From: Eubacteriales bacterium
Lineage (GTDB): Bacteria; Bacillota; Clostridia; Lachnospirales; Lachnospiraceae
Direction of reading: 5' to 3'
DNA: 45,908 bases
NCBI GenBank assembly: GCA_030524715.1
Contig: JAUNGB010000039.1
Span: 1 to 45,908, forward strand
Shown here in pieces: positions 1 to 7,914 of the stretch. The position numbers and the translations under genes are program-made. Below the pieces are notes generated by a model that saw only the letters and a list, made by a program, of their open reading frames with translations, had not been told where the DNA came from and did no database searches. Every line of letters starts with the position of its first letter. Positions within the stretch are counted from its first letter, which is position 1.

Positions 1-146
1 CCATTTAGTATTTTTGAATAAGTCATATCGTTTTCTGCAAACGTAAAAATCTCCGGGCAATCAGCTTCCGGACAGGCAGACAGACGTACAATTTCATCCC
101 AATCTTTCGCAGTTTGTCCCAAACCATGTAAAAAAACTGTTTTCAT
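1..146 (-). CDS. Alpha/beta-hydrolase-like protein, N-terminal part only
   Basis: Only the first 48 codons lie in the window; the gene runs off the left edge. The reading begins MKTVFLHGLGQTAKDWDEIV, and the HGLGQTxxDW element after a short beta strand is typical of the oxyanion-hole region of alpha/beta hydrolases. A purine-rich AAGGGAA element precedes the ATG by a few bases. The nucleophile and the rest of the catalytic triad are outside the window, so substrate and role cannot be stated. The family is inferred from the N-terminal motif alone. Confidence 0.6.
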   Translation of the reverse strand, partial: MKTVFLHGLGQTAKDWDEIVRLSACPEADCPEIFTFAENDMTYSKILN

Positions 147-280
147 ACTCTTATTCCCTTCTGTTTCATTTGTTATTAGATTCGCAGCAAAACTCATTGG
201 TTTGCCTATGAGATGAAAGCCACTTTTCTTTGGCTTGACATTAACAATTCAATTTCATTCTGGCAACTCACAGCATTTGC

Positions 281-1417
281 TCAGGCGCGTCTGCGTTTAT
301 TTAAAATCCTATTGAGAATCCCTCCGCCTACGATAATGACCATGGCAATAGCTACCACTCTTTTGGCCGCCTCCTGGGGCATCTGGCTTTTGGATCCGAT
401 CGTGTCGCCATAAAAAGTAAGGGTATATGCCACCTCATGAGGAGTTCCCATAGCAGTTGTATCTGCAATAACAGGAAGTTCCGTGTCCATAGCGGCGACA
501 GGGATCTCAAAAGTGGAATTGCCGCCGTCCGTATTCAGGTTCAGATATTTCTCTGTACCTACGATCATATAATCATAATTAGAACTGCTCCAGACAAGCT
601 GCGCGTAGGCTTTCCCATTTTCCACTTTCAGGAGCGTCGGTGAAGAAATGCCTGCTTTTCCGCTTCCGCCGAAAATCTCTGTTTCAATGGAGTATTCGCC
701 GTCCTCCATATCGATCTCCATAGGTTCCACCGGTTCCTGCGCCGGTAATTCCTCTTCTTCGTCAGCCTCCGCCACATTAGAAGAAGATGTATTGGAAGAA
801 GATGTATTGGAAAAAGCTGCATTAGAAACGGTCTGCCCTTTCATGGCTGCTTCGATCGCATCATAGTCAGGAAGCTCCAAAAGGACAGCTTCTTCCGGAA
901 GTGTGGTTGCGTCAAACAAAATCACCCTGTCATACCATTTCTGTTTTCTTTCACTGAAAGCAGCGCAGTTCAGGGCTTTATCAAGGGCTTCTACCGGAAC
1001 GGTATAAGTATACATTCCCTCTGCATCCTCCTGATAATCGATATAAGCTGATTCCGGAGCAGACGCCGCTTCCTCGCCGGTTCCCATAAAAAGCTTTAAA
1101 TAGCCTTTTCCGCTTAAAGTAAGCACTGCTTCCATTTCCTCATCCTTTACCGTCAGTTCCGCCTTTGTGATCCGGAACATGGAGGAACTGGATTCCACCT
1201 CAATGGAGTAAGTACCGTTTTTGATATCCCTGGGGTATATGGGAAGCATTCCATATTTGCCCACAGATACTGCCTCCGTCTTTTCTTCGGCAGACGCCAC
1301 CCGGGAATAATCAGACGCCGCACAATTTACGGGAAATGGCAAAAAAAACGCTGCCGCCACTAAAATCATATATAAATATCTGCCTGTTTTTCTCATTCTT
1401 CTTATTATTTTTGTCAT
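281..1417 (-). CDS. Membrane-anchored surface protein with two related domains
   Basis: 378 residues. An N-terminal signal sequence follows a run of basic residues (hydrophobic about residues 15-33). Two related beta-rich domains follow, about residues 65-190 and 240-345, each opening with a 'DGxYSIE/NGTYSIE' strand; the second has WSSSNYDYMIV, an aromatic and Tyr-rich segment. A Ser/Asn/Glu-rich linker (about 195-235) separates them. The C terminus has one membrane helix (VVAIAMVIIVGGGILNRI) and an RRR tail, so it is probably anchored by that helix; there is no LPXTG motif. The Tyr-rich strands recall ligand-binding NEAT-like domains annotated as iron or heme uptake proteins in Firmicutes, but I cannot prove this. 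It is divergent from the ABC exporter across a repeat-rich spacer. Confidence 0.6.
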   Translation of the reverse strand: MTKIIRRMRKTGRYLYMILVAAAFFLPFPVNCAASDYSRVASAEEKTEAVSVGKYGMLPIYPRDIKNGTYSIEVESSSSMFRITKAELTVKDEEMEAVLTLSGKGYLKLFMGTGEEAASAPESAYIDYQEDAEGMYTYTVPVEALDKALNCAAFSERKQKWYDRVILFDATTLPEEAVLLELPDYDAIEAAMKGQTVSNAAFSNTSSSNTSSSNVAEADEEEELPAQEPVEPMEIDMEDGEYSIETEIFGGSGKAGISSPTLLKVENGKAYAQLVWSSSNYDYMIVGTEKYLNLNTDGGNSTFEIPVAAMDTELPVIADTTAMGTPHEVAYTLTFYGDTIGSKSQMPQEAAKRVVAIAMVIIVGGGILNRILNKRRRA

Positions 1418-1433
1418 TATTGAAATCCTGTCC

Positions 1434-1541
1434 TCTGTATGTAATATTACGTTATTCCATATGTAAACACTACATTACTCTGTATACAAACATTACTCTG
1501 TATATAAACATTACGTTACCCTGTATGTAAACATTGCACTA
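1434..1541. repeat. Five imperfect direct repeats, about 22-bp period
   Basis: Five copies resembling CTGTATRTAAACATTACGTT begin near 1434, 1456, 1479, 1497 and 1519. Spacing is 18 to 23 bp, close to two helical turns. They lie immediately upstream of the surface-protein gene on the minus strand, where an operator array would be expected. Seen directly; function as binding sites is inferred. Confidence 0.6.
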
Positions 1542-1600
1542 CAGAAGTAACTATAGCATAAGGCGGCCGCCATGTAAAGGCGTCCCGGAAAGCTTTCAGG

Positions 1601-1693
1601 AATCTTTCCTGTTTCGTCATCTTATGGGAGCTTATATGAATCTTCCTGTTTTATCATCTTATAGGATTCTTCCCTGTTTCATCATCTTCCATT
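1601..1693. repeat. Three imperfect direct repeats of about 28-30 bp
   Basis: Copies of the pattern ATCTTYCCTGTTTCRTCATC followed by TTATRGGA start near 1601, 1639 and 1667. The last copy runs into the -35 element of the ABC exporter promoter. They may be regulator binding sites for the exporter; no regulator gene is adjacent. Confidence 0.5.
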
Positions 1694-1720
1694 GAAAAAA
1701 AGTATCGATAATAGTATAAT
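1692..1720 (+). promoter_or_regulatory. Sigma-A-type promoter of the ABC exporter
   Basis: TTGAAA (1692-1697), 17-bp spacer, TATAAT (1715-1720). It sits about 60 bp upstream of the chosen ATG of the ATPase gene. Confidence 0.65.
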
Positions 1721-1781
1721 GTAGAAATCTCACATGGGTATCCGTTTTATTCCCATGTCACAAAGGAGCAATTTTTTTAAC

Positions 1782-2624
1782 ATGATAGAATTAAAAAATC
1801 TCACAAAAAAATTCGATGATTTTACCGCCGTAGATTCTCTGAACCTGAAAATTGAAACAGGCGAATTTTTCGGGCTTCTCGGACCAAACGGCGCCGGCAA
1901 AACAACTACCATCAGTATGCTGTCTACTCTACTGCTCCCCACAGCCGGGGAAATTCTGATCGACGGACAGACTCTGACCCGCCAAAGGCCGGATTTAAAG
2001 AGAAAGATCAGCGTAATCACGCAGGAATATTCCATGCGCCAGGATATGAATATGGATGAGATTATGGAATACCAGGGACGATTGTATTTTATGCCATTAA
2101 AGCAGATCCGTGCACGGACGGAGGAACTGCTGGATTTCTGCGGTCTGATCAATTTCCGCAAAAGAAGCGTCCGGAAGCTTTCCGGCGGCATGAAAAGAAA
2201 ACTGATGGTCTGTCGTGCGCTTCTGACAGATCCGGAAATTTTATTGCTGGATGAGCCTACTGCGGGAATGGACGCCCTCTCCCGCAGACAGATGTGGAGT
2301 CTTCTTCGCCAGCTAAACGGGAAAAACCTGACTATTCTGCTTACCACCCACTATATGGAAGAGGCACAGTCCCTGTGCGGACGTGTGGCACTGATGAACG
2401 GAGGCAGACTGGAAGAGATAAACACGCCCGCTTATTTTATTGACGAGCTTGGCGCTTACGCCGTAGACGAGACAACGGCAGACGGCGGAAAAAGCAGCTA
2501 TTTCCACAACCGTGAGGAAGCGATCCAATATCTCAGCGGAATCAGAGGGCAGGCTTCCCTGCGCGACGCCACTCTTGAGGATGTATTTGTGGAGCGTGTC
2601 GGCAAACATCTTTCTCCGCCATAA
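1782..2624 (+). CDS. ABC transporter ATP-binding protein, drug/NodI type
   Basis: 280 residues from the ATG at 1782, chosen because an AAAGGAG element lies upstream and the family N terminus (MIELKNLTKKFDDFTAVDSL) starts here; a longer in-frame start at 1734 lies before the ribosome binding site. Walker A GPNGAGKTTT, signature LSGGMKRK, Walker B ILLLDEPTAGMD and H-loop TTHYMEEA are all intact, so it should be an active ATPase. The sequence resembles the DrrA/NodI class that energises ABC-2 permeases. The permease follows 46 bp downstream, so the two form a simple two-gene exporter. Substrate unknown. Confidence 0.92.
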   Translation: MIELKNLTKKFDDFTAVDSLNLKIETGEFFGLLGPNGAGKTTTISMLSTLLLPTAGEILIDGQTLTRQRPDLKRKISVITQEYSMRQDMNMDEIMEYQGRLYFMPLKQIRARTEELLDFCGLINFRKRSVRKLSGGMKRKLMVCRALLTDPEILLLDEPTAGMDALSRRQMWSLLRQLNGKNLTILLTTHYMEEAQSLCGRVALMNGGRLEEINTPAYFIDELGAYAVDETTADGGKSSYFHNREEAIQYLSGIRGQASLRDATLEDVFVERVGKHLSPP

Positions 2625-2670
2625 ACATATTACATTTGATTAGATAAATACATAAATCTGGAGTTATATC

Positions 2671-3402
2671 ATGGGAATAATTACAATTTTATGGGAAAAA
2701 TGGACCGAATTTAAGCGGGATTTTTACAAAATCACTCTGGCGGCTATGGTTGCCCCGCTCATGTACCTGATCGTGTTTGGCCTTGGGATACAGACAAGTT
2801 CCCACGGAGAGCCTTATCTGAACTTTCTGATTCCCGGCGTGGTATCCTTAACGACCATGAACGGAAGCTTTAATGCAATTGCGCAGAACCTGAATGTCCA
2901 GAGGCTTTATGAGAAGGCTTTTGACCAGGTGATGATCTCTCCCACACCCTTATGGCAGTTTATCGTGGGACAGATCCTCGGAGGTAGCCTCCGGGGGCTT
3001 TATGCTGGAGGAATTATCCTGCTGCTTACCATGCCCATCGACACCGGGCTGATCTTTAACGGGTATTCCTTTCTTATCATGTTTTTGAACGGAGCGGTTT
3101 TCTCTTCCGTTGGTGTCGTAGTATCGTTTCTTGCCAAAAACCATGCGGATGTTCCGCGCTTTTCCAATTATATCATCATGCCAATGGCATATCTCTGCAA
3201 TACATTTTTTTCCACAGAGAGTATGCCTCACGGTCTGCGTGAATTTGTAGGGGCGCTGCCTTTGTCGCAGACCAGCGGCATGATCCGGACGATAGCCAAC
3301 GGCGGGGCTGTGGATATCAAAGGAATCCTTATCCTTATCGCCTATCTCATTGTCTTTACGGGAATTGCTTTCTGGTTTATTTACAAGAAGAAAAACCTGT
3401 GA
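2671..3402 (+). CDS. ABC-2 type permease of the exporter
   Basis: 243 residues with about six hydrophobic segments and the ABC-2/NodJ-DrrB pattern: a cytoplasmic N terminus, then MVAPLMYLIVFGLGI, a soluble loop with the conserved 'YLNFLIPGVVSLTTMNGSF' region, and a C-terminal helix ending in FIYKKKNL. A GGAG element precedes the ATG. Length suits a half-size permease that would dimerise and pair with two copies of the upstream ATPase. It would move a hydrophobic compound or lipid-linked molecule outward; the substrate cannot be read from sequence. Confidence 0.88.
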   Translation: MGIITILWEKWTEFKRDFYKITLAAMVAPLMYLIVFGLGIQTSSHGEPYLNFLIPGVVSLTTMNGSFNAIAQNLNVQRLYEKAFDQVMISPTPLWQFIVGQILGGSLRGLYAGGIILLLTMPIDTGLIFNGYSFLIMFLNGAVFSSVGVVVSFLAKNHADVPRFSNYIIMPMAYLCNTFFSTESMPHGLREFVGALPLSQTSGMIRTIANGGAVDIKGILILIAYLIVFTGIAFWFIYKKKNL

Positions 3403-3502
3403 TGCTCTCATAAGAATGAATCCTGCTCGGAGAGTTTTTTCCTCATGGGATTCCATTTATGCACTGAAGAATCTGTAATACTTTCCTGTTCTGCAAAAAA
3501 TC

Positions 3503-3542
3503 ACAGGCTGCTGTTTTCAGATATCTGAAAACGGCAGCCTGT
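3503..3542 (-). terminator. Rho-independent terminator of the CAP gene
   Basis: A 40-nt near-perfect palindrome (left arm ACAGGCTGCTGTTTTCAGAT, one G-T type mismatch). Read on the minus strand it is followed by GATTTTTTGC, giving a U-tract for transcripts leaving the CAP gene. In the plus direction there is no U-tract. Confidence 0.75.
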
Positions 3543-3609
3543 AATAAAGAACGCAGGGATTCAGTTTGGAATTATGAAACCCGTTGGCTTTAAACAATGG
3601 GCAGTTCAC

Positions 3610-4440
3610 TTAATATGTAAATAACTGTACCCAGTAATTTACGCCTCTTTCATCCTGATAATAGCCTACGCCGATATTACGGAAGTTTTTATTCAGAATG
3701 TTGGCGCGGTGGCCGTCGCTGTTCATCCAGCCATTCATGACCTCCTCCGGTGTTTTTTGTCCCCATGCGATATTCTCCCCGCTTCCTCTGTAGGATACTC
3801 CCTGTTCTGTTAAAGCTGTGCTGAAACTGCTGCCGTCAGGTCTTGTATGGGCAAAATTCTGCTTGATCTCCTTCGCCCTTACATTCGCAGCGGCTGTAAT
3901 ATCCAGATTCAAAGTAACTTCGGGAAGCCCGGCTTTGGCTCTTTCTTCGTTAACCAGCGTTACCACCTGTCTCGCATAGGCATGTACGGAATCCTCCGTA
4001 ATCCCACTGTCCGGTTCCTCTTCATCCGGTACGTCCGGCTGTTCTGGTTTCCCGTTGTCCGGGGCGTCCGGCTGTTCCGGTATATCCGGCTGCTCCGGCG
4101 TTTCCGGCTCCTGGTTATCCGGGATTTCCGGCTGTTCTGGTGTTTCCGGCTCCTGATTGTCCGGTATATCCGGCTGCTCTGGTGTTTCCGGCTCCTGGTT
4201 ATCCAGGATTTCCGGCTGCTCCGGGATTTCAGGAATTTCCGGACAAACCAGACTAATATCTCCAAGATTATTCTTAATCTCCTCCAAAGTCTGTTCCAGG
4301 CTCTCTATTCCTTGCCCGGCCACAACAACATACCCGTTTCCCTTGCTTACGACAGTTGCCTCTGAAGCATAAGCAGTCGTAAAAATACTGCATGCCAGTG
4401 TTGCTGATGCTGCTATTATAAATAATCTTTTTTTCCGCAT
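3610..4440 (-). CDS. Secreted CAP-domain (SCP/PR1, YkwD-like) protein
   Basis: 276 residues. Signal peptide at about 1-26 (KKRLFIIAASATLACSIF, cleavage after TAYA). Residues about 70-150 are a Pro/Glu linker of 14-residue repeats based on PEQPEIPDNQEPET. The CAP domain occupies about 153-276 with the family hallmarks VNEERAKAGL, FAHTRPDGSSF, GENIAWG, and GHRANIL near the C terminus. Proteins of this layout are exported and many are cell-wall associated; their biochemical activity is mostly undefined. It looks monocistronic: GGAGG lies just before the ATG and a strong terminator follows. Confidence 0.9.
   Translation of the reverse strand: MRKKRLFIIAASATLACSIFTTAYASEATVVSKGNGYVVVAGQGIESLEQTLEEIKNNLGDISLVCPEIPEIPEQPEILDNQEPETPEQPDIPDNQEPETPEQPEIPDNQEPETPEQPDIPEQPDAPDNGKPEQPDVPDEEEPDSGITEDSVHAYARQVVTLVNEERAKAGLPEVTLNLDITAAANVRAKEIKQNFAHTRPDGSSFSTALTEQGVSYRGSGENIAWGQKTPEEVMNGWMNSDGHRANILNKNFRNIGVGYYQDERGVNYWVQLFTY
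4064..4232 (-). repeat. 42-bp tandem repeats encoding the Pro/Glu linker
   Basis: Within the CAP gene the same 42-nt unit recurs with starts at 4106, 4148 and 4190 plus a degenerate partial copy before them. Each unit encodes 14 residues, so copy-number change keeps frame. This is a likely site of length variation between strains. Confidence 0.75.
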
Positions 4441-4593
4441 AGTTTCCTCCTTAAATTTTTATATTTTATTACATTATTGTTACAAAAATATGTTATCAAA
4501 TTCAAAAAAGAAATACTACCTGTAAATCTTTCCAGAAAAGCTGCAAAAAAATGCGGTTATAAAGCGGGAGTCCTCCCCCATCTGATATATATT

Positions 4594-5382
4594 CTATGCA
4601 TTTCCTCCCCGCACCAGCTCTGTGAGCGACGCTTCGATCTTTTTCGTGCAGGCGATGACATCTGCATTTTTCAAATAAGGCAGTCTTTCTCCGGACCATG
4701 ACTTCACACATCCTCCGGCTTCTGTAAGAATAAGGCTTCCGGCAGAATAATCCCAGGGCTTTAAGTCCTGCTCAAGATAACCTTCCTGCCGTCCGCAGGC
4801 GACATAACATAAATCCAGCTCCGCGGAACCTGTACGGCGAAAATCTGCACAGTTCATAAAAATCCGGTAAAAAACCGGAAACAGCTCTGCCGCCCGCTTT
4901 TTTTCGTAAGGAGAAGATCCATAAGAAACAACCGCGTCCTGAAGCTCCACATTATCAGAAACATGTATCTGTTCCCCGTTACAATATGCCCCTTCTCCTT
5001 TCGCGGCATAATACAATTCCTCATGAAAAGGATTATAGACAACGCCGAAGGTAATCTCACCCTTTTCATATAACGCCAGAGCCACGGCGCTCATTCCGTA
5101 GCGGTGGATCAGATTTGTGGTACCGTCGATCGGATCAAGAATCCAGTATATGCCATCCGCAGCCAAATCCCTGTTTTCCTTTTCCTCCGCTATCATACGG
5201 ATCTGCGGAAACCGTTCCTCCAGTTCTTTCTTTAGAAAATCCTGTACCGCATAATCCACATTTGTCACATAATCTGCGGCCCCTTTGACCGTCACTCTGG
5301 CTGCCTCCAGTTCCCGGAAGATCAGCTCCCGTGTTTTCTTAACCAGTTCTATAACTTCTTTTTGCTCTTTTTGATTCAGCAT
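4594..5382 (-). CDS. Inositol monophosphatase family protein
   Basis: 262 residues, full length for the family. The metal-binding motifs are intact: IAEEKEN (about 65), WILDPIDGTTN (about 80-90) and LKPWDYSAGSLILTEAGG near residue 210. Such Mg2+-dependent enzymes remove phosphate from inositol phosphates, other sugar phosphates or 3'-phosphoadenosine phosphate; the exact substrate here is not decidable. It is single, between the CAP gene and the AT-rich island. Confidence 0.92.
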   Translation of the reverse strand: MLNQKEQKEVIELVKKTRELIFRELEAARVTVKGAADYVTNVDYAVQDFLKKELEERFPQIRMIAEEKENRDLAADGIYWILDPIDGTTNLIHRYGMSAVALALYEKGEITFGVVYNPFHEELYYAAKGEGAYCNGEQIHVSDNVELQDAVVSYGSSPYEKKRAAELFPVFYRIFMNCADFRRTGSAELDLCYVACGRQEGYLEQDLKPWDYSAGSLILTEAGGCVKSWSGERLPYLKNADVIACTKKIEASLTELVRGGNA

Positions 5383-5425
5383 CTTTCTACACTGCCTTTC
5401 TTTCAGATTCCTTTTCCGTTATTTA

Positions 5426-6400
5426 TTAATCCCATACAATTAATTTCATATTTTTTTTAACAGCACGCATTACCTTTGAAGACAGATACACATTTGATAA
5501 TTTTCTCTTAGAATAAGCCCAGACGGGATCATTATGAGTCTGATTTATTAACAATGCTGTGAAAAATTTTTCCCAACTAACATACTCTTTACTGTCGATA
5601 TAGTTTTCCGGCTGTTGAAGAATAGATGTTACATTTGTATTTGGTATAGTATTTGATGAAAGTATTATCCACTCAAATGATTCAGGTGCATAAAGAACAA
5701 CATCTCCAATTGTATCCAAATATTCGCTGACATCCCGCATTTCTGATCCAAATGCCGCGCCGTCTACAATAACTAATTTTGTACCATCAATATTTTCACT
5801 TTCCTGCAGCTTCTTAATAATATTAGATTTCCCATTTGCGGAAATACATTTGATGTTTTTCTGTTTTGATAACTCTGCAAAAAAATCATATCCTGAATTA
5901 GAATCTTCTGTTATTACAAAACCAGGGTCAATCATATTCTGCTCAGATATTTCTCCATATAAGTGATATATTTCATTATACTTCTGCCTTACTTCATGGA
6001 ATTTTCCTGATTTACGAAAACCATAAATCTCATTCACACTATAAGGAAGCATGGGAAGTTTTTCTCGTGTTGCAATCACAAAATAATTATCGGATTTTTG
6101 TACAAGTTCTGCAAATCTTTTTGAAGTAAGGAAACGATTACCTTCATCAATGAATATAATACTATTTGAAATTTCTTCTAATTGTCTTTCCCAATCCTCA
6201 TTATCTATCGTTCGGCAATCACAATCACAAGAAAGAAAAACCCCACTATCAGAATGATACCTTCTGTAATCACGAATAAGATCGATCAATACTGTTTTTC
6301 CGGATCCGCTATTCCCTGAGAGAATAGTGATATTTCTTTTTATAACAAAATCATATTTTACTTTTCTGGATTCTACAATTACTCTATGTGTTCCTTTCAT
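5426..6400 (-). CDS. P-loop ATPase of unknown function, partner of DUF4869 protein
   Basis: 324 residues. Walker A is ILSGNSGSGKT (about residues 28-38), Walker B IIFIDEG (about 88-94) and VIATRE (about 110) looks like a sensor strand. The second half (about 165-225) has FVITEDSNSGYDFF, SANGKSN and LVIVDGAAFG, an E...G...D spacing that weakly recalls a TOPRIM-like fold; that is inference. It starts 5 bp after the DUF4869 gene, so the two are co-transcribed. The stretch is visibly more AT-rich than flanking metabolic genes, consistent with acquisition. No known function; defence, mobile-element control or signalling are all possible. Confidence 0.7.
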   Translation of the reverse strand: MKGTHRVIVESRKVKYDFVIKRNITILSGNSGSGKTVLIDLIRDYRRYHSDSGVFLSCDCDCRTIDNEDWERQLEEISNSIIFIDEGNRFLTSKRFAELVQKSDNYFVIATREKLPMLPYSVNEIYGFRKSGKFHEVRQKYNEIYHLYGEISEQNMIDPGFVITEDSNSGYDFFAELSKQKNIKCISANGKSNIIKKLQESENIDGTKLVIVDGAAFGSEMRDVSEYLDTIGDVVLYAPESFEWIILSSNTIPNTNVTSILQQPENYIDSKEYVSWEKFFTALLINQTHNDPVWAYSKRKLSNVYLSSKVMRAVKKNMKLIVWD

Positions 6401-6405
6401 ACTCC

Positions 6406-6864
6406 CTACTCCTGTCCCATTTCATTTAAATACTTACTTGCTATCGGAATTAGCTCTCTCATAGAGTGAACAATTTCACCTCCATTTTTGATAATTATCT
6501 CAAATTCAGTATCTTTTCCAAAACTCATCATATGTCTGAGATTAATAGTCAGATTTTTCTGTTTACCGATTTCCAATATCCATTTCGCACAGTTATCTCC
6601 GCATGTAGATGCATTAAAGATTTTATCCGGCTCATTCAGCATCAGCAGTAAAGTTTTTACACCCCCGGATAACCGCTCAGGAGGAATCATTCCAAGAACC
6701 GGGCTGTTAATGCACTCCCCGCTTAAAACATCAGAATCATCAATATCTTTGATCATCTTCTTCGCAAGATCCGTTTCGAACCATTCAGGTTCATAGGAAT
6801 TCTTGAAATAAACATTTGTATTATAAATACTATTTTCTGTATCGCCATATATAATAGTAAGCAT
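6406..6864 (-). CDS. DUF4869 domain protein
   Basis: 152 residues, GGAGG seven bases before the ATG. The N terminus LTIIYGDTENSIYNTNVYFKN and the block SPVLGMIPPERLSGGVKTLL match what I remember of DUF4869, a family of unknown function in gut Firmicutes. The C-terminal half has conserved-looking Cys/His positions (STCGDNCAKW, LRHMMSFG). It is first in a two-gene operon with the P-loop protein, and a TATAAT-like -10 box lies upstream (minus-strand reading, about 6934-6939). Role unknown. Confidence 0.7.
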   Translation of the reverse strand: MLTIIYGDTENSIYNTNVYFKNSYEPEWFETDLAKKMIKDIDDSDVLSGECINSPVLGMIPPERLSGGVKTLLLMLNEPDKIFNASTCGDNCAKWILEIGKQKNLTINLRHMMSFGKDTEFEIIIKNGGEIVHSMRELIPIASKYLNEMGQE

Positions 6865-7011
6865 ATGCTACCTCCATCGTTATTAACAGTAATAATAGAA
6901 AACAACAAACCATTTGCCATTCCCTGATTATCCATTATATCAGATATTATGATTTTGGTCACCCTCAAAAAATTTTCTTTCATATTTTACCCAGAATGTG
7001 GCATAATATAG

Positions 7012-7026
7012 GTAAGAAATTCTTAC
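7012..7026. promoter_or_regulatory. Perfect 7+1+7 palindrome before the AbrB-like gene
   Basis: GTAAGAA-A-TTCTTAC lies just after a weak -10 box (CATAAT) and 20 bp upstream of the AbrB-like ATG. The position suits an autoregulatory operator; this is inference. Confidence 0.5.
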
Positions 7027-7045
7027 TTGAAAGGAGTGAAATCAA

Positions 7046-7216
7046 ATGAGCGCTCAGATATTAACTGTTTCTTCCAAAGGACAGATTTCATTACCTGTCA
7101 GCATTCGGAAATTGTTGTCGATTAATACCGGAGATAAACTGGTAGCCTATACTTCAGGAGACGTTATCATACTCAAGACGTTAAAACTCCCCTCTACGGA
7201 AGAATTCGAAACGTGA
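7046..7216 (+). CDS. Short AbrB/MazE/SpoVT-type DNA-binding protein
   Basis: 56 residues, start fixed by AAGGAG nine bases before the ATG. The sequence opens MSAQILTVSSKGQISLPVSI and continues with RKLLSINTGDKLVAY, the swapped-hairpin AbrB fold: VSSKGQISLP is the hallmark strand and turn, and GDKLVAY the second. Proteins of this family dimerise through this fold and bind operator DNA, often as antitoxins. It is shorter than typical family members (about 75-90 residues), ending soon after the fold, so any toxin-neutralising tail is short (LKLPSTEEFET). No toxin gene follows; a terminator does. Its only close partners are the divergent DUF4869/P-loop genes. Confidence 0.85.
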   Translation: MSAQILTVSSKGQISLPVSIRKLLSINTGDKLVAYTSGDVIILKTLKLPSTEEFET

Positions 7217-7226
7217 AGCAACGTAA

Positions 7227-7254
7227 ACAGCCAGACCCTACAGGGTCTGGCTGT
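7227..7254 (+). terminator. Terminator hairpin after the AbrB-like gene
   Basis: A 12-bp perfect stem, ACAGCCAGACCC / GGGTCTGGCTGT, with a 4-nt loop, then CAGCTTT. It lies 10 bp after the stop codon. It may also terminate the convergent radical SAM gene. Confidence 0.75.
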
Positions 7255-7275
7255 CAGCTTTCACTCCGAATATAC

Positions 7276-7878
7276 TCACTCCGAATATACTCTCACACGC
7301 AGCGGAACCCCAAGGGAATCCGCAAGCTTTTGGCTCTTCTCTATATTTTCCTCTCCGATCACATCCACTACCGTGAAGCGCACATCCTCCAGATATTTCC
7401 GGCAGTCCTGCGCAAATTTCAGCATGGCGTCAAAGGACTTTTCTCCGTAAGCCGGACGGACGATCTCGCAGTAGGACGCCGCGTCAGGCATGTTCAAACT
7501 GATAGAAACACAATCAACTGCCCTGCAGATTTCCTCCGCAGTGGAACGCTTATGGATCAGATCACTCAATCCGTTTGTGTTCAGACGGATTTTAAACGGA
7601 TACCGTTCCCGCATATAGCTGCTCACGGCAAGCATGTTTTCCAGTGCCATCGTAGGCTCACCATAGCCGCAGAATACTACTTCTGTGCAATCCTTAAAAT
7701 CATACGCATCGATCGCCTGATAAATCTCATCAAGAGATGGCTCATGCTCAAACCAGAGGTTTCCCGCTTCTCCTACGGAATCCCCATTGTTCCTGATGCA
7801 GAAGGTGCATCTGCACGGACATTTATTTGTAATATTAAAGTAAACCTGGTTTTTATAACGGTATAAAATATCTGTCAT
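7276..7878 (-). CDS. Radical SAM protein, TatD-associated type
   Basis: 200 residues from the ATG at 7878, preferred over the ATG at 7887 because GAGAGG is eight to nine bases before it. The cluster motif CPCRCTFC gives the CxxxCxxC ligands of the 4Fe-4S centre, followed by the GYGEPT motif typical of the SAM-binding strand and LNTNGLSDL. It resembles the small radical SAM family often found next to TatD nucleases. No TatD gene is in view here. The substrate is unknown. The gene ends just past the terminator shared with the AbrB-like gene. Confidence 0.85.
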   Translation of the reverse strand: MTDILYRYKNQVYFNITNKCPCRCTFCIRNNGDSVGEAGNLWFEHEPSLDEIYQAIDAYDFKDCTEVVFCGYGEPTMALENMLAVSSYMRERYPFKIRLNTNGLSDLIHKRSTAEEICRAVDCVSISLNMPDAASYCEIVRPAYGEKSFDAMLKFAQDCRKYLEDVRFTVVDVIGEENIEKSQKLADSLGVPLRVRVYSE

Positions 7879-7914
7879 TTTCAACATCCTCTCAAATCCT
7901 ATTTCAATATTCTC

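Noticed and set aside
1730-2347. 205-residue open frame on the minus strand
   Set aside because: It lies opposite the ABC ATPase gene, whose motifs are unmistakable; its own sequence is Arg/Ser/Phe-rich and lacks a ribosome binding site.
7213-7866. 217-residue plus-strand open frame
   Set aside because: Opposite the radical SAM gene with an intact CxxxCxxC motif, and it would start inside the terminator region.
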